64,000 nucleotides of DNA, from contig JAGMUV010000001.1 of the NCBI GenBank assembly GCA_020744425.1, positions 1,116,001 to 1,180,000 on the forward strand. The letters are read 5' to 3'. The translations under genes and the position numbers were made by a program. Of this stretch, positions 1-10,961 are shown one piece after another (the stretch's first letter is position 1; the number at the start of each line of letters is the position of its first letter). The DNA is from Dactylonectria macrodidyma. Taxonomy: Eukaryota; Ascomycota; Sordariomycetes; Hypocreales; Nectriaceae. The notes under the pieces were generated by a model. The model searched no databases and was not told the DNA's origin. It worked only from the letters and a program-made list of their open reading frames with translations.

Positions 1-24
1 TGTGAGTGCTAACTCATCTACTAG

Positions 25-3000
25 AGCAACCCCCAGGGGATTCTACTTCGACGAACAGCCGCTCCGAAACAGGTACCGAGCTCTCTACTATGATGGATCC
101 AACCTCTGGCACAGGCAACCCTTCAAAGACTACGGATTCCTCTCCTGAGAGCTCAGGTACCCTTGTCACATCTAGGGGAGAGGCCGAGGGGACTTCACAG
201 ACTGCATTCTCAAGCGCCGGAGGTGCTCATGCCACGCGCTCAGCCACGGAGACCTCTGCCGATTCAACCCAGTCAGGTTCTACCACGATTTCGGAGGAAA
301 CTCCAAGCGGCTCAGGAACACTCTCCGAGAGTAGCTCTTCGCATGGGACATCCTCTCACACAAGCACAACGGGATATTCGTTTTCGGGCACTGCATCCTC
401 CTCGATCCTAGAACCAACCTCAGGCCTATCAACGTCTTCATCTGCCAGCCAGCTCAGCGCTTCAGGCCTCAGTTCAACTTCAGTGACAGTTTCCTCCTCA
501 GCTCTTTCATCTACACCATCTAGCATAAGCGTTTCCTCCGAGGCAACAGAAGGAACAGATCAAAGCTCCACACTGACGACGCTGAACCAGACGTCTTCGT
601 CGGAGTTTATCTCTTCCACTAAATCGGCCGAGAGCACCATGCCAGGGTCTACGGAGACCGACACAGCAAGCGAAAGCACCTCAGCCATTTCAGCAGCTTC
701 AGGTTTGACAACTGGTTCTGCCTCTAAGGTAGCATCGATTGCCACCTCTTCCCTGACCTCTGAGATTTTGTCAGAGCAAAGTCAATCATTTAGCTTGTCG
801 GCAACCCTCTCTGGGAATGGCACTGAATTTTCGTCAGGTCTGGTTAGCCCAACTGGGCAAATCGGATCGTCGACGACGTTTGCATCCATAACCACCACCA
901 CGATGAGTTTGAACGTCACCATAACCATCTCGAGATCCCGCATTATAGAAACCAGAACTATATCGACCTTCTCTTCCATTTCTGCCGAGTCCGCTTCGGC
1001 CACAGACTTGATTCCTAGCAATTCTCTGACCTGGTCACTTATCTCGGCAAGCGATGCCGGGAATTCAGCCACTGCTTCTGGTTCTGAGATGCCCACCGCC
1101 TCTAGCACCCCATCGTCCATATCTCTTGCAACTCGATCAAGTGAAACCATTTCAACAATCTCACAGACGTCGATTATCACCATTTCCGCCATCAACTCGA
1201 CTTCTTCTCGACCTACGACTAGCCTCTTCAGTTCAGCGTCATCTGGCACGAGTGCCAGTCTAGAGTCCAAGTCAGGTCTAATCACTTCTGCACCACCAAC
1301 TCAAACTCTCGAGTCGACGCTCACTAGCTCTACGATTCTCACTAATGCTACGTCGCAAGCTGGTGCTGTCTCAATCACGGTGGTCACAATCACAAACACA
1401 GAAGGCTCAGTCATCACCATTTATCCAGGGGGTTTCACACCTACAGACACAATGACCCTCGCGACCAACAGCTCTGCAGCGCCGTTTAAAACATCGTCGG
1501 CTACACAAACTGTACGAACGACCACAACCACTACGTTGGATTGGTCAACCATGACGCTCGAACCCAAAACTTCGGAGCTAGCTGAGCCAAGCTCTTCATC
1601 AAATGTGTCGATTTCCTCCATCCTGTCCAGAACTTCAACGTCTTACTACCCCACAAACTCAACAGCTTCGCTCAGCGAAGCTACAACCAATCCCTCGCTG
1701 AGCATTTCTTTGCCGACTACGGGGTCAGGACCGACAGCCGTTCCAGGAAATGGAAGAACATCAGGGATTTCGAGTGCTTTAAGCACAGAGTTGAGCGCCG
1801 AACCAGTCACGATCTCCTTTTCTGCCATCACCATCACCAATGTGAATACGACTGGCCATATGTCTACAAAGACATTGACGGCAACGTCTCTCTATCACAA
1901 CACCACAATGTCTGGAGAGTCCAACCTCCCCATGTCCACTGTGACTTCGAAGTCTGATTCAGTGGTTATAATGACTTCAATTATCTCGATCAGCATCACG
2001 AAAGGTAGCGGCTTTCCACCATTCCCAATTACCACCAACTCGTCTATCACTGGCCAGACAACACAAAGCTCAGTCTTTGGTACTGCAGTGTCATCTTCAC
2101 AAGGCAATGCAGGAGTTGAGAGCAGTGTCATGCGCGGCGAAGGTAGCACAGTCTCTTACACTAATGCCACCGAAATCACATTGTGGCCCCCTATTACAAC
2201 TTCAAACACTCACTGGACTACAACTAAGTCAACAGCCCGAGACTTAACCTCAACAACTCGGCCATACTGGACCAGTAATTCCACTTCCTCTGTCGCCCCC
2301 ACACTGGGAACGGGCACACAGTCCTTGACGCAAGGTCCAATGTGGAATTCGACGCAACCAGGAACCTGGTCCGGTTTAGGCACTGGAATAGAGTCCATCA
2401 GCGCCGTTCCATCGTCAACCGCCCCATACTCAACGGCTCTAAACTCCACGACGGCTCATGGTCCCACGAGTGGCTTCGGTAACTCAACCAGCGGAGCACC
2501 TACTGCTGGACCCTCAACATCGAGAAAGAGCAACATCTTCACAATCCAGACGAGCATGCCTCCACTGCCTTCTAACTCCACAATCAGCTGGACTCTGTCA
2601 GGAACCGGCTTTCCGCTTCCGCTTCCCTTTCCAACGTCCCTGTCTAGTGGACCTCCATTCCCGCTGCCGTCCAACACCACGATCGCAACAATCCCAGGGA
2701 CAGGGCTCCCACTACCGCTGCCGTTCCCGACTTCTCTGAACTCTACTGTATCTGGGACATCTCCATCCTCGACTCCGAATTCTTCGATGGGAGGAGCGAC
2801 AGGGATCTCCTTCACGTCACAGACAACCACGCCTCCTTATTCGACGCCACTGAACACCACTACTTCGACGGGAGGAACAGGCATCAGCTCGTCGATGACC
2901 ATGAGCCATTCGGACATGCTGAACAACACTCAGACAAGTTGGCTCCCGTCGGGCTTTACAACCGGCCCGAGCTTCTCTGTTCCAAGTACCACGCCCCGTT

Positions 3001-4070
3001 ATCCCACTAGAAACTCAACCAGCAGCAGCACGCCTTGGCGCACGGGTGTCTCCAAGACCTCTTTCAATGGAACACTGCCTACGGAGGCTGGGACATCACT
3101 GGTTTCCGGAGGTGCCTTGCCTACTTTGTCCGCAACAACAAGCTCCCCGACCTGGTCCAATGGTACTTCGGCAACTTCGGGATTGTCGGTGCCCGCACTG
3201 CCCTCGGGGTCCGCGTCCTCGGAATCCGCATCTCGGCCTCTGCCTTCCTGGTCTTCTGGATCCTCGATCGAAGTTGGGGTCAATTCGACGATCGTAGCTA
3301 GTTCTACATGGGCTACTAGATGGTCCTCGTCGGTAGTTTTGAGCTCCTCTCGGGGCCCGTTTCCTACGCATAATTCAACTTCTTGTCAGTCATCCGACGG
3401 GAGCGCCATAACGGCTAGCAATGCGGGTTTGCCATGGAACACAACGAGCCCATTCACATCCACTTTGCCATCGACGACATGCTCAGATTCAGCCAGCTAT
3501 ACCCAGTTCACAACACAGCCCACACTGCATCCTACAACGAATTGTTCGGACTCAACCGGAGGAACAGTGCCACCATGGTCCTTTTCTCCACATCTACCGA
3601 TGCCAACGAATTCGTGTAACTCGACTAGCAGCACGAGTACCTGCACATCAGCGAGATGGGCCAATACAACCAGGACATACGCGTCGAACGGTATGTGATG
3701 CAACGGACGTATCAACGAGCAAAACTAACGTAAAATAGAGTCGAACGGATTCCCATTGCCTACCACCCTAGAAACTGTGACAAGGAGCAGTGAAGAATGG
3801 GCCTCAGGAAAGCCCATGTATCCTGTGCCCACAGACCAGAAAACTCCAGAAGACAGGCTCCCTGATAACCCGAACTTCCCTTGGGGTGGAGACTCGCCAA
3901 TCCACCGGCATCAGAATACGACAGAGCTTGGCGATGGAACTAGAGACAGCGACCTGCTCCCACGGAGCCAATGGAGACGACGATGGGAGGATGCCATGAT
4001 GAGGCTCCAGGCCATTTGGCAACAGCCGCAGCAGCAGCAGCGGCCCAAAGCCGACGGCGAAGAAGCATAA
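25..4070 (+). CDS. Large Ser/Thr-rich mucin-like surface protein (5' partial)
   Basis: Partial gene. Exons 25-3690 and 3739-4070, with a 48-bp intron 3691-3738 (GTATGT donor, CTAAC branch, TAG acceptor). Bases 1-24 look like the end of another intron (GCTAAC at 7-12, CTAG at 21-24), and an in-frame TGA at 3-5 rules out simple read-through. About 1330 residues are visible. They are dominated by Ser and Thr with many N-glycosylation sequons (NST, NTT, NSS), as in heavily glycosylated fungal wall or adhesion proteins. A Pro-rich block carries two copies of a GTG(F/L)PLPLPFPTSL motif (about 2599-2645 and 2695-2740). Five Cys lie near the end of the long exon (about 3380-3650). The last exon differs sharply: it is charged, has a short Gln run, and ends KADGEEA with no hydrophobic GPI-attachment tail. 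The role in wall or adhesion is inferred from composition only; no catalytic domain was recognised. Confidence 0.8.
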
Positions 4071-5349
4071 TGAGGGCTCTCCTTACGTTGAGGTTATTAA
4101 TTTTGCGGTTGGTGCCAATACTTCCTGGTGGAACAAGGCGTTGGACTTGTTTCCCTCGATGGGGTATGTGCTTGAATTGCCTTCAAGGTTGTTTCGGCTG
4201 TAACCAGCAGGGTGTCAGGGGCTGAACGCATGGGGTTCATGTGTGATAATTCAAGACACTGCATCTTTGACGGCAGATACCTAATCAGGATGGAAGTATG
4301 GGCCACAGTTGAATCGAGTTGCCTTGGGGGGACAGTTGCGACGATGATTGTATTGTGCAGTAGTAGTCAGTGATACCTTTGCGAGTTAATTGCCTATCAG
4401 CCGAATATGGAAAGGTTCTATTTTTGGTACTATTAATCGCAATCGCAATCGCAATCGCATTCGTAGTCAGACCATGGTAGAGTCTCAAAAAGCCAAGCGC
4501 GGCCGCAAGAGGTCCGGTCGCAAGATGGAAAAACTGAAACCAGTGAAAATATGACGATCACGACAAGGTGTTTGGTTTGGGTCTTGGAACTGGCGAGGGC
4601 AGTCCACTGATGAAGGCAGCTCAGGCCCCTGAAACCAAGGCGACGTCCCAGCGAGCGCCACCAGCGCTGGGGTGAATCACTAAGTCTCGACATGTACGAC
4701 GTAACGTCAAGGCTCCTTCTTATCAGTGACGAGATGAGAGGAAAAGAATATTGATGAACCGGCGGCCCAGATACCAAGAAAATTAGTAATAACAGACTTT
4801 CACGTCGAGTCGTAAGTTATCATGATGCTTTCCCTCCCACGTGCACCCTTCAATGCCTGGTGCCAGCGACTAAGGCCAGACAGGGCTGCAAGGAAAAGCG
4901 GCACACGATCAGCCCGTCACTTTGCCCATGATTGGTCCAATAGGGACCCTCCCTACCAGGTACGCGCATCACGTACCGCCCCAGATTTAGAGCACCCCCC
5001 TGTGAAAGCCGCCAGCGCTTTCCCGAACGCGGTTACAAGCAGTACGTACTGTCCGTAGCGGCCACCGTGACTTCCGGCGCCTGCCCAACTGGAAGCCTGG
5101 GGATGATGACTGGCGCCTGCCCGGGGGCGGAGTCGAGGGAACAAGGAAAGAGCACCTCACTGGCTATCGCCACCAGAACCGAAACTCTCTCCCTCCGTTG
5201 CATCCATCCCACCTGGGCTATCTTCTCTCTTGTCCAACATCTTCTTACATCGTCCATCAATAATCATCCATCAACATACATCACCACCATCGCCTTCATC
5301 AACAAAACTCCACTCTCCATCGAACTCGAATCGAGTGCATCTCGCCACT
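4071..5349. other. Intergenic region, mucin gene 3' flank to His-rich protein 5' flank
   Basis: No convincing gene. It holds a short hexanucleotide repeat (listed separately). Before the next start there is a pyrimidine- and CATC-rich leader (about 5190-5349), typical of a fungal 5' UTR. The open frames here are short and have no fungal-like codon pattern. Confidence 0.5.
4435..4458. repeat. Hexanucleotide microsatellite (AATCGC)4
   Basis: Four perfect copies of AATCGC followed by a degenerate fifth. A short simple repeat in intergenic DNA, with possible length polymorphism. Confidence 0.85.
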
Positions 5350-6465
5350 ATGCTGTTTACACAGCTCCTCTTCGCCGCATCGGCTGCCGCCATGCTGGTT
5401 GTCCCCGACACTGCCGACGCTGACGATGGCATCTTCCGCACTCTCCCCCACGACGTCACCTCCTACGATGTTCCTCCCACCGCCTTTACCCAGAGCATCG
5501 AAGTCCCCTGCTCTCAATGCCGCGGCCGCGACACCCACCTTAAGATGGACTTCACCGTCGAGGAAAAGACTCACCTGATGCTCAACGGCTTCGAACTCTA
5601 CCCCAACGCCGACCCTTGGCAGGGCGACCTATCAGCCGCCGTCGTTAGGGGAAATGGCCGCAGCAAGGATCGCCGACTAGGATATGGCCTTTCCGTGCGA
5701 CCCGAGGGCATGGATGAAGAACAGCAAATGGAGATAATCGCCGTCGGACTCTTGGTTATCGAGGTCGGAGATCGCTTCGTCGAGGGTGTCCCTCTAGTCC
5801 AAGTCAAGCTGATCAAGGCTCCCAATGGAGAAATTCTCATCGGCAGCATCGACATGGCTGGATTTGAGGGACTTGTCGACGTGCCTGAGCAGTGCTCTTC
5901 GTTGTGGTGCAGTGTCCATGCCATGATTGAAGGTGCTTGGAAGAGTGTCAAGAGCACTTTCAAGAGCAAGGGTTGCGGCGGAATGCGCGGCCACGGCCAT
6001 GGTCATGGTCACGGCCACAAGTCTCACCACAACGGCCATGGCAACGCAGGAGAGGAGGCCGACTCCGTCCAAGTTGGAGAGAAGCACGGCCACCACGGCG
6101 AGCACAAATCCCACCACCACCACCACTCGTGGAGCATTGTCAAGCACATCACTTCATACGTCTTCTTGCCTGTTCTCATTGGTATCACCGCCGGTGTTGG
6201 CGTTGCCATGTATGTATTACCTACGCTTTCCCCTCGTCTCAACATACTAACCAAGTCCAGGCTGGCCATGTTCCTTGGTACCCTCGCCATGCGCGTAATG
6301 CGACTAATCAGAGGCGAGCGCCAGGAGGCTCCCATGTACACCGACTGTGAGCGCAAGATCGACATTATTGAGTTTCTTTCCGTGGATGAGGAGAAGGCTG
6401 GTCTCATTATGCACCAGGAAGATGCTCTCGAGTATGAGAGCGAGGACGAGAACGCCCGAAACTAA
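5350..6465 (+). CDS. Secreted/membrane protein with His-rich linkers (DUF7728-like, tentative)
   Basis: The start is set at the ATG at 5350, because it opens a clear signal peptide (MLFTQLLFAASAAAM); the frame is open further upstream only as leader. Intron 6210-6260 (GTATGT, ACTAAC branch, CAG; 51 bp). It has no stop and is a multiple of three, so unspliced reading stays open. Splicing yields 354 residues and joins a clean hydrophobic segment (LPVLIGITAGVGVAM to LAMFLGTLAM). Order: signal peptide 1-18, a conserved-looking luminal domain with a CSQC motif near residues 53-56, a second Cys cluster, His-rich runs at about 211-230 (GHGHGHGHGHK) and 245-260 (HHHHHSW), a membrane segment at about 270-300, and an acidic cytosolic tail. 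The domain resembles fungal DUF7728 proteins from memory. Function is unknown; metal binding by the His runs is an inference. Confidence 0.85.
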   Translation: MLFTQLLFAASAAAMLVVPDTADADDGIFRTLPHDVTSYDVPPTAFTQSIEVPCSQCRGRDTHLKMDFTVEEKTHLMLNGFELYPNADPWQGDLSAAVVRGNGRSKDRRLGYGLSVRPEGMDEEQQMEIIAVGLLVIEVGDRFVEGVPLVQVKLIKAPNGEILIGSIDMAGFEGLVDVPEQCSSLWCSVHAMIEGAWKSVKSTFKSKGCGGMRGHGHGHGHGHKSHHNGHGNAGEEADSVQVGEKHGHHGEHKSHHHHHSWSIVKHITSYVFLPVLIGITAGVGVAMYVLPTLSPRLNILTKSRLAMFLGTLAMRVMRLIRGERQEAPMYTDCERKIDIIEFLSVDEEKAGLIMHQEDALEYESEDENARN

Positions 6466-7380
6466 GACAACCGCAATCACTATGACTGATAGTGAAGTCC
6501 CAAGGGCCATTTCACAGGTACCATCCAATTCAATGGATTTGGATAGAAGAAAGAGAGCGAGCAGGAAATCATCATGAAATCGAAAACACCGTGGCTGACA
6601 CCAGGGTATAACTTGTACGTCAAGTTATGGGAATTTGGCGTTACGGACTAATAGGGAGTGGCAGGATGGTGTATTATTTGGATGGACAAGTGCTCCAACG
6701 GAGCGAATGAGCTGTTGTGACGACTTGAGTCGATGTTGTCCTCTCCCTTGAAGCTTGGCGAGCGTGTAGCTTTCGCTCTTTTCTTATCCCCCCACATTCA
6801 CTTGTATATCAATCAAAGAATGAATAAGATCTTTATTATCAATCATCTGCACTCTAGCCTTCCGCCTGGTGCTGCTTCTAGGAATGGCCTCGTAGCTCAA
6901 GCCCCCCACGGAGGCGAGTCGCTTGACGGCATTGCAGGAGTCACATGTAACTCGCATCTAGCAACTAATGCGGATAGATAGCTGACTTAGAAACCTGGGT
7001 AGATCCCGAACTTTGGGGGTTAATGGGGAAACATAGGGAAAGAAAGTCAGGCCCACCAAGATGCCCGCCTATGGATCAATTGAGTGGATGGGCGGGTGAG
7101 GTTGTTCCCGTCCAGTTGCAGTACGTGCGGGGTCTCACAGGAATCTCGCTATATTATGCCCCGAGGACTGACATCCCACCGAAGCTAACCCCCAATACCC
7201 CGACTATCTATATAGCCGACCTGTCAGTACAGTGTCCTTCTCTGTTTTGGAGGTTCGGTATTTGCCACTTGAAAGTGTCGATAAGTATCTATTCACATCC
7301 GTGTATACACGACCCGCGGCGAGACAATCCAACATTCAATATCGAGACCCAACGCTAGCCCCCCACAACAATCGCCCACC
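6466..7380. other. Intergenic region before the mutarotase gene
   Basis: About 0.9 kb without a supportable gene. It contains AT-rich 3' flank near 6800-6850 and a 5' leader ending CCCACC just before the ATG at 7381. No recognisable operator was seen. Confidence 0.5.
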
Positions 7381-7848
7381 ATGTCCACCACAGACCTCTA
7401 CCCAGGCCGCCGCTTCGCGCAAATCGTCAAGCTCAAGCCCGAACACATCGACGAGTACCGCAAGTGCCACGCGGCCGTCTGGCCCGCGGTCCTGGACCAG
7501 ATCAAAGAGTGCAACATTGCCGACTGTGAGCACCCATCCTGCACGATATCAAGAACGAGAGAGACATGGAGACGGACGGAAAGAAGGCAAGGAGCTAATG
7601 CAGAAATTCAAACCCTCGCAGATAGCATCTTCTACGACGACAAGTCCAGCATTCTCTTTGCATCGTTCCGCTACGTCGGGTCCGACTATGCCGCCGACAT
7701 GGCCCTCATGGCCGCGAACCCGCGCGTCCGCGAGTGGTGGCGCATGACCGATGCCTGGCAAGAGAGCCTTGTCCCGGGGGCAGTGAGCTCCGAGGCCGGC
7801 GAGCCCAGTTGGTGGAAGCCCGTCGAGGAAGTCTTTTACTTCCCATGA
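7381..7848 (+). CDS. L-rhamnose mutarotase-like protein (RhaM family)
   Basis: Exons 7381-7525 and 7622-7848; intron 7526-7621 (GTGAGC, GCTAAT branch, CAG). The 96-bp intron is a multiple of three with no stop, so the unspliced frame also stays open, but it would insert 32 unrelated residues into the core. Splicing gives 123 residues with CNIADYSIFYDD at the junction, as in the family. Family marks: Tyr26 and His30 in EYRKCHAAVWP (spaced as the catalytic Tyr and His of bacterial RhaM), a WWRMTD motif, and the terminal EVFYFP that closes the ferredoxin-like alpha/beta barrel. Members interconvert alpha and beta L-rhamnose (or related sugars) in the cytosol. The bacterial enzyme is about 104 residues, so this one is slightly longer. 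No other rhamnose-pathway gene is adjacent. Confidence 0.88.
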   Translation: MSTTDLYPGRRFAQIVKLKPEHIDEYRKCHAAVWPAVLDQIKECNIADCEHPSCTISRTRETWRRTERRQGANAEIQTLADSIFYDDKSSILFASFRYVGSDYAADMALMAANPRVREWWRMTDAWQESLVPGAVSSEAGEPSWWKPVEEVFYFP

Positions 7849-8254
7849 GAAGAAAGCCATTTCAGACGATGTGACTGGAACTGGAAGAAGAAGGGACACG
7901 GGGAATTCGTGGGTTGATTAGAATTTCATTTCTAATATTGACAGGCGATGCAATCTACCATCCCCCCTCAAGTAAACGCCCACGCTAATCTCGCTCGCGA
8001 GTTGTACATGCTGAAGAAAAAGGGGGGAATAGAAGAGAATGTAAAAAAGGGCCTCCTGAAATGTTTATACAAGATTGTGCTTCCTGGTCATACCCATTTC
8101 CTGTCTTGTATCATTACCACCCATGGCCTGGCCCTGTCAGGCTCATGTCATTTATGACCCAGGGCAATCAAAGAATGCACCCGTATCCGCATCGTCATGG
8201 AGAGATGCATAAGTGTACGCGCTCAGTATATACAGTAATCGCGGTGCGCTCGCA
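7849..8254. other. Convergent 3' flanks
   Basis: Short region between the mutarotase gene and the end of the minus-strand EGF-like gene. Only 3' UTR-like sequence was seen. Confidence 0.5.
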
Positions 8255-10961
8255 TTAGAGACTTGGGATCACGGAGCCACCATGTCGCGCAAAGCGCTCG
8301 ATTTGGTCAGAGCCAACACCAAGTGCCAGCCCAGGAACCGCACCTCGCTTGGTCTTTCCACCTACTGAACCTGATCCAATGTCGATAGAGTAGTTCACCA
8401 AGTCAATTGTGTTTTCGTTGCCAATATCCACGCTCGAAGCGTCACTTTCAGTGACTCCAGAGCTGGTATCGGCTGAGGTGAAAAAGCGCTGAAGATTCGT
8501 CTGAACAGTCTCAGCATGGTCCTCGCTCTCCTCTTGCAAGACGTAAAGGACCGCCACGCGAGCAAAGTCGAGCACCTCCTCAGTGACCGTAAAAGTTGCC
8601 GTAGCTTCGGCACTATCACTCGTCGCAGTTGCAGAAGAAGTTGCCTTAGAGCTGTCGGCTGTCTCGGTTCCGGTTGTTGGTGCCGATCCCTCATCCAACA
8701 CCAACGTAGTGGCGGCGATGTCTGGGGAGATTGTGATGGCAGACGTGGCTGCCGCAGTAGTGGTAGCTCGTTCTTGAAGATCCCTACCATCAAGCTCGAG
8801 TTGTTCGGCATCAGTGGACTCCACCTTGTCAGACGCTTCGCCCCTTCGTGTTGCCGAGCCATCGAAGGTGACGAGCGAGTTCTGCGCAATGCACGAAAGA
8901 TCCCCCGAGTTGAATTTGGCCATCACGGAGGTGCCGGAAAGTGGGATGGAGAAGTTCGAGCTGCTGTACGCGATGAGGCGGGGAATGGCCTTGCCAAGTG
9001 TGACGTTGCTGATAGTAGTGTCATCTGCAGAGGAAACTAGGTCGGTAGTGGTGCATCCCTCACTCCCACTGGTGCCACAGTCCGAACCAGTGAATCCGTT
9101 GGTGCAGGTACACGAGCATGTACCTTGCGAAATTACATTGCTGCCTCCATTTTGACAGACCAGCGACTCTTGGCACTGGGCCAGCTCCGAGCTGGTGGCG
9201 CTGTTTCCGTTGCCCAGGTTCTTGAAAACAAAAAACTCTAGCGGGATGACTATCGCGGCGGCGACAACGCAGAGTAGTAGAATCATGACTAGGATGAAAC
9301 CCCACATGGGTAGACCGCAACATCTCCGGCGCTTGTCACGTTGGGGCTCGTCTTGTGGCGCCATGTTTCGGAGTTGAGATCGTGAAGGCGCGTCTTGTCG
9401 GCCCGGAGCAAGAGGCCAAGATGTAGTCCGGAACCAAGAGCCCCGGCTTTGTCGGTCGGTCTGGACTTGTGCTGGAGGAGGGAAGGCGGCCAACATGTCC
9501 GACAATCCTGTTATGCGTTAGCGATCCAATCTCGTTCATATCTCGTTCTATCATGCGAGTGTGGTGGAGGGGATGTTTACCTGAATTCTCCTTATCGCCA
9601 CCACGAGCCTGACCCTTCTCATCCACATAGTCGTTCAACTCGCCAAACCTACTGGCAGGTCTCTTGCCTCGATCTATCATAGAGGCGAGCCTAGTCGCTC
9701 GTCGAATTAAGTCTGGCAAGCTAGTGATGCTGCCGCGCTCCTCCATGCTCCTCACGGCATCAATATCCAATCTCGGCGGCCGTCTGATAGCTGACATTCG
9801 GCTGTATGCTGGTTGGATTTGGAACTGGGGTTGAGCCTGGGGAGGCTGAGGAGACGGGCTCTTCATTCGGTTCTCTGCCAAGTCAGTGGCACTTGCAGCG
9901 GCGTACGCCCCCAGCATGGCATCTGGGCTGAGGTTCCGGGAGTCATCCGCAGCGGGAGGGTTTGGCGTAGTCATTGCGATCCAAGAATTCTGTGGATCCA
10001 TACGTTCGTTAGACGACATGGCCACAGCCTGTACCGGGGAATGAACTCTTTTGTCGGTGGTGCTGCTGCTGGATTTGGTAGTTACGAGGGCAGGTTTGCC
10101 TCGTTTTCCGATACTGGCGCTACGGACCAATTTACTTTCATCGCCAAAATCATCGTATATTGAGCCCTGGCTCTTTGCGTCGGTCTCGTCGTAGAATGTC
10201 GGGCTAACGTCGCCAGAACCTATTGGCCAGCTGTCGGGCATGGCGGCACTCGAAGCGTATGATCCGTGCGACTTAGACGCAAGGCTCTCCTCGGGAATTG
10301 GCGAAACGTAGGATGGGTTCGAATAGAATGAAGAAGCACCTCGTCTAGATGAAGGAGGAGGCCCAAGGTTTGCGCTTCGCCTCGCACTCGACAACGAATG
10401 CGTACCGGCTGGGGGAAAGTCGTGCAGCTCTCCCATGGTCGACGACGTGTCTGACGATGGGCTCGTGGGGCTCTCGGAATAGTAGTCGGCATCCGGGTTG
10501 AGAAAGACAGGGGTCGGCTCCTGGAGACGCGACTGGTCTAGCATGGAGGGAACCTGGCTAGGCCGCGGCGGTCTTTGGGGAGCCTGTTGAGGTCGTCCTG
10601 GAGGTGGTCGGTAAGGCTCAGGTTCGGGTTGGTTCATAGCTGCCAACGGAGGCCCTGCCAAAGGCCATTGTGGTACTTGCGTCGGTCTTGAGATGGTAGG
10701 ACCACCATTTGCATTCCTCCCATCCATGCCTGGAGCTCGAATCCTAGGAATCCTCGACTGACCAGCAGGATGCGGAATTGAAGGGCGGCGAGGGGGAGCC
10801 CTCAGGTCACCAGGAGGAGCATCATCATTCATATCCCGCTGATACATCGGTGGTGGTGTAGATCTGGGTAGGCCAGCCTGCGCCCTCTCTCGCGCTCGCT
10901 TTATGGACCCTGAAGCTGCTTCCGGCCGATCCATGGCTCGTTCATAATATGGTTGACTCAT
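8255..10961 (-). CDS. Type II membrane protein with extracellular EGF-like domain
   Basis: Exon 1 is 10961-9581 and exon 2 is 9507-8255; intron 9508-9580 (GTAAAC, 73 bp, CAG) joins GDKENS to GLSDMLAAFPPP. Spliced length is 877 residues. Residues 1 to about 525 are Pro/Ser-rich and probably disordered and cytosolic. A basic stretch (QRDKRRRCC) precedes one membrane segment at about 529-554 (WGFILVMILLLCVVAAAIVI), giving N-in/C-out topology by the positive-inside rule. After it comes an EGF-like module at about 572-604 with the hallmark C-x-C-x2-GF-x-G-x2-C, then a Ser/Thr-rich outer domain of about 270 residues. The C-terminus lacks a GPI signal. Similar EGF-bearing membrane proteins occur in many filamentous ascomycetes; their role is unknown to me. 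The two halves could be mistaken for two overlapping genes if the intron is missed. Confidence 0.85.

Noticed and set aside
560..3715. Minus-strand frames opposite the mucin-like gene
   Set aside because: Antisense of Ser/Thr codons yields long Val/Glu/Asp-rich open frames; these are artefacts.
3971..4225. Alternative C-terminus of the mucin gene with Ala run and hydrophobic stretch
   Set aside because: It would need an extra unseen splice to change frame, and no convincing donor and acceptor were found.
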